A program made the position numbers and the translations under genes. The notes below the pieces were generated by a model. That model saw nothing but the letters and a program-made list of their open reading frames with translations. It searched no databases and had not been told where the DNA came from. Below are positions 63,698 through 64,000 of a stretch of DNA of 64,000 nucleotides, one piece after another (the stretch's first letter is position 1; each line of letters opens with the position of its first letter). The DNA is from Stenotrophomonas_A sp035629025 (GTDB lineage: Bacteria > Pseudomonadota > Gammaproteobacteria > Xanthomonadales > Xanthomonadaceae): NCBI GenBank assembly GCA_035629025.1, contig DASPIU010000047.1, positions 34,812-98,811 of the forward strand. The letters are read 5' to 3'.

Positions 63698-64000
63698 TCA
63701 GCGCGCGGGCATGTCCGGATAGGGCATGCCCTCGCCCTTCTCCAGATATCGCTTGAGGCTGCGACCGAGGAAGAACGCCCAGCCACGTTCGCAGGTAGGC
63801 AGGCAGGGCGAATCCGGGTAGTCCTCGTGGCTGAAGTCGATGCGGGTGCCCCGTGCCGTGGGCTGCAGGCCGAAACTCATCGACGTGCCGGTCCAGGCAT
63901 TGCTGTCCAGCAGGTTGGAGCGCGTGCAGTGCCACACCACGCGGCGGCGCTCTGGTTCGTGCAGCACGTCCAGCTCCACGCACCAGCCGTGGGCGCTCCA
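63698..64000 (-). CDS. SRPBCC/AHSA1 domain protein, C-terminal fragment
   Basis: Partial: the frame is open to the right edge, so the N-terminus is missing. The visible 100 residues (WSAHGWCVELDVLHEPERRR, GTSMSFGLQPTARGTRIDFS, GWAFFLGRSLKRYLEKGEG) show the strands and long closing helix of the AHSA1/START-like fold. Convergent with the thioredoxin gene. Related in fold, though not closely in sequence, to the SRPBCC protein at 3.6 kb. Confidence 0.7.
   Translation of the reverse strand, partial: WSAHGWCVELDVLHEPERRRVVWHCTRSNLLDSNAWTGTSMSFGLQPTARGTRIDFSHEDYPDSPCLPTCERGWAFFLGRSLKRYLEKGEGMPYPDMPAR

Overview
The window reads as a high-GC gammaproteobacterial chromosome of the Xanthomonadaceae (Xanthomonas, Stenotrophomonas, Pseudoxanthomonas, Lysobacter and relatives); I cannot fix the genus. 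Grounds: the family-typical origin order rpmH-rnpA-yidC-mnmE running left and dnaA-dnaN-recF-gyrB running right, a DnaA N-terminus (MDAWPRCLERLEAEF) as I remember it from that family, a TPR-tonB-exbB-exbD-exbD-pdxJ block just downstream, and many TonB/OmpA/secreted-hydrolase genes. No tRNA, rRNA, CRISPR array or intact insertion sequence was seen.

Layout. 1-7.4 kb: the start of an M19 dipeptidase, rlmI, a terC gene behind a yybP-ykoY (manganese) riboswitch, a rhomboid, an SRPBCC protein, and a periplasmic GlpQ-type phosphodiesterase paired with a TonB-dependent receptor. 7.4-8.8 kb: a lone RhuM-family gene next to the 3' end of mnmE, which is a known island-integration site. 8.8-19.6 kb: the origin block, with DnaA boxes around dnaA and three parS-like sites between dnaN and gyrB, two of them inside recF. 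19.6-25.3 kb: CPBP and M48 peptidases, a TPR protein and the TonB-ExbB-ExbD-ExbD energy system, closed by a strong terminator.

25.3-34.4 kb: pdxJ, a small membrane protein, a cardiolipin synthase, an OmpR/RstA-like two-component pair whose kinase carries a one-base frameshift, an asparagine-synthetase-like protein with a ruined glutaminase site, a PA0069-type radical SAM protein and a 2OG-Fe(II) oxygenase. 34.5-44.3 kb: mostly envelope functions: FadL porin, a second rhomboid, DUF1820, a 2-hydroxyacid dehydrogenase, an S41 processing protease, an EnvC-like amidase activator, a secreted VNG-repeat protein, an M28 lipoprotein peptidase and a PepSY protein.

44.3-64 kb: a periplasmic-binding/OmpA fusion, a double-length methylglyoxal synthase, a GH5 glycosidase, ArsC, the gltBD glutamate synthase operon split by a heptad inverted repeat, topoisomerase IB flanked by two I78-inhibitor-like lipoproteins, a small Cys-rich protein, an SDR with a histone-H1-like tail, a saccharopine-dehydrogenase-like protein, an mrfA-mrfB (yprA-yprB) DNA-repair pair, a host-attachment-family protein, a thioredoxin-like protein and a truncated SRPBCC gene at the right edge.

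Most of the window is conserved housekeeping. The stretches most worth a second look are RhuM/mnmE, the AsnB-like protein with its neighbouring two-component genes, the parS sites inside recF, the duplicated methylglyoxal synthase and the gltB-gltD repeat. No multi-gene defence or mobile system was found.
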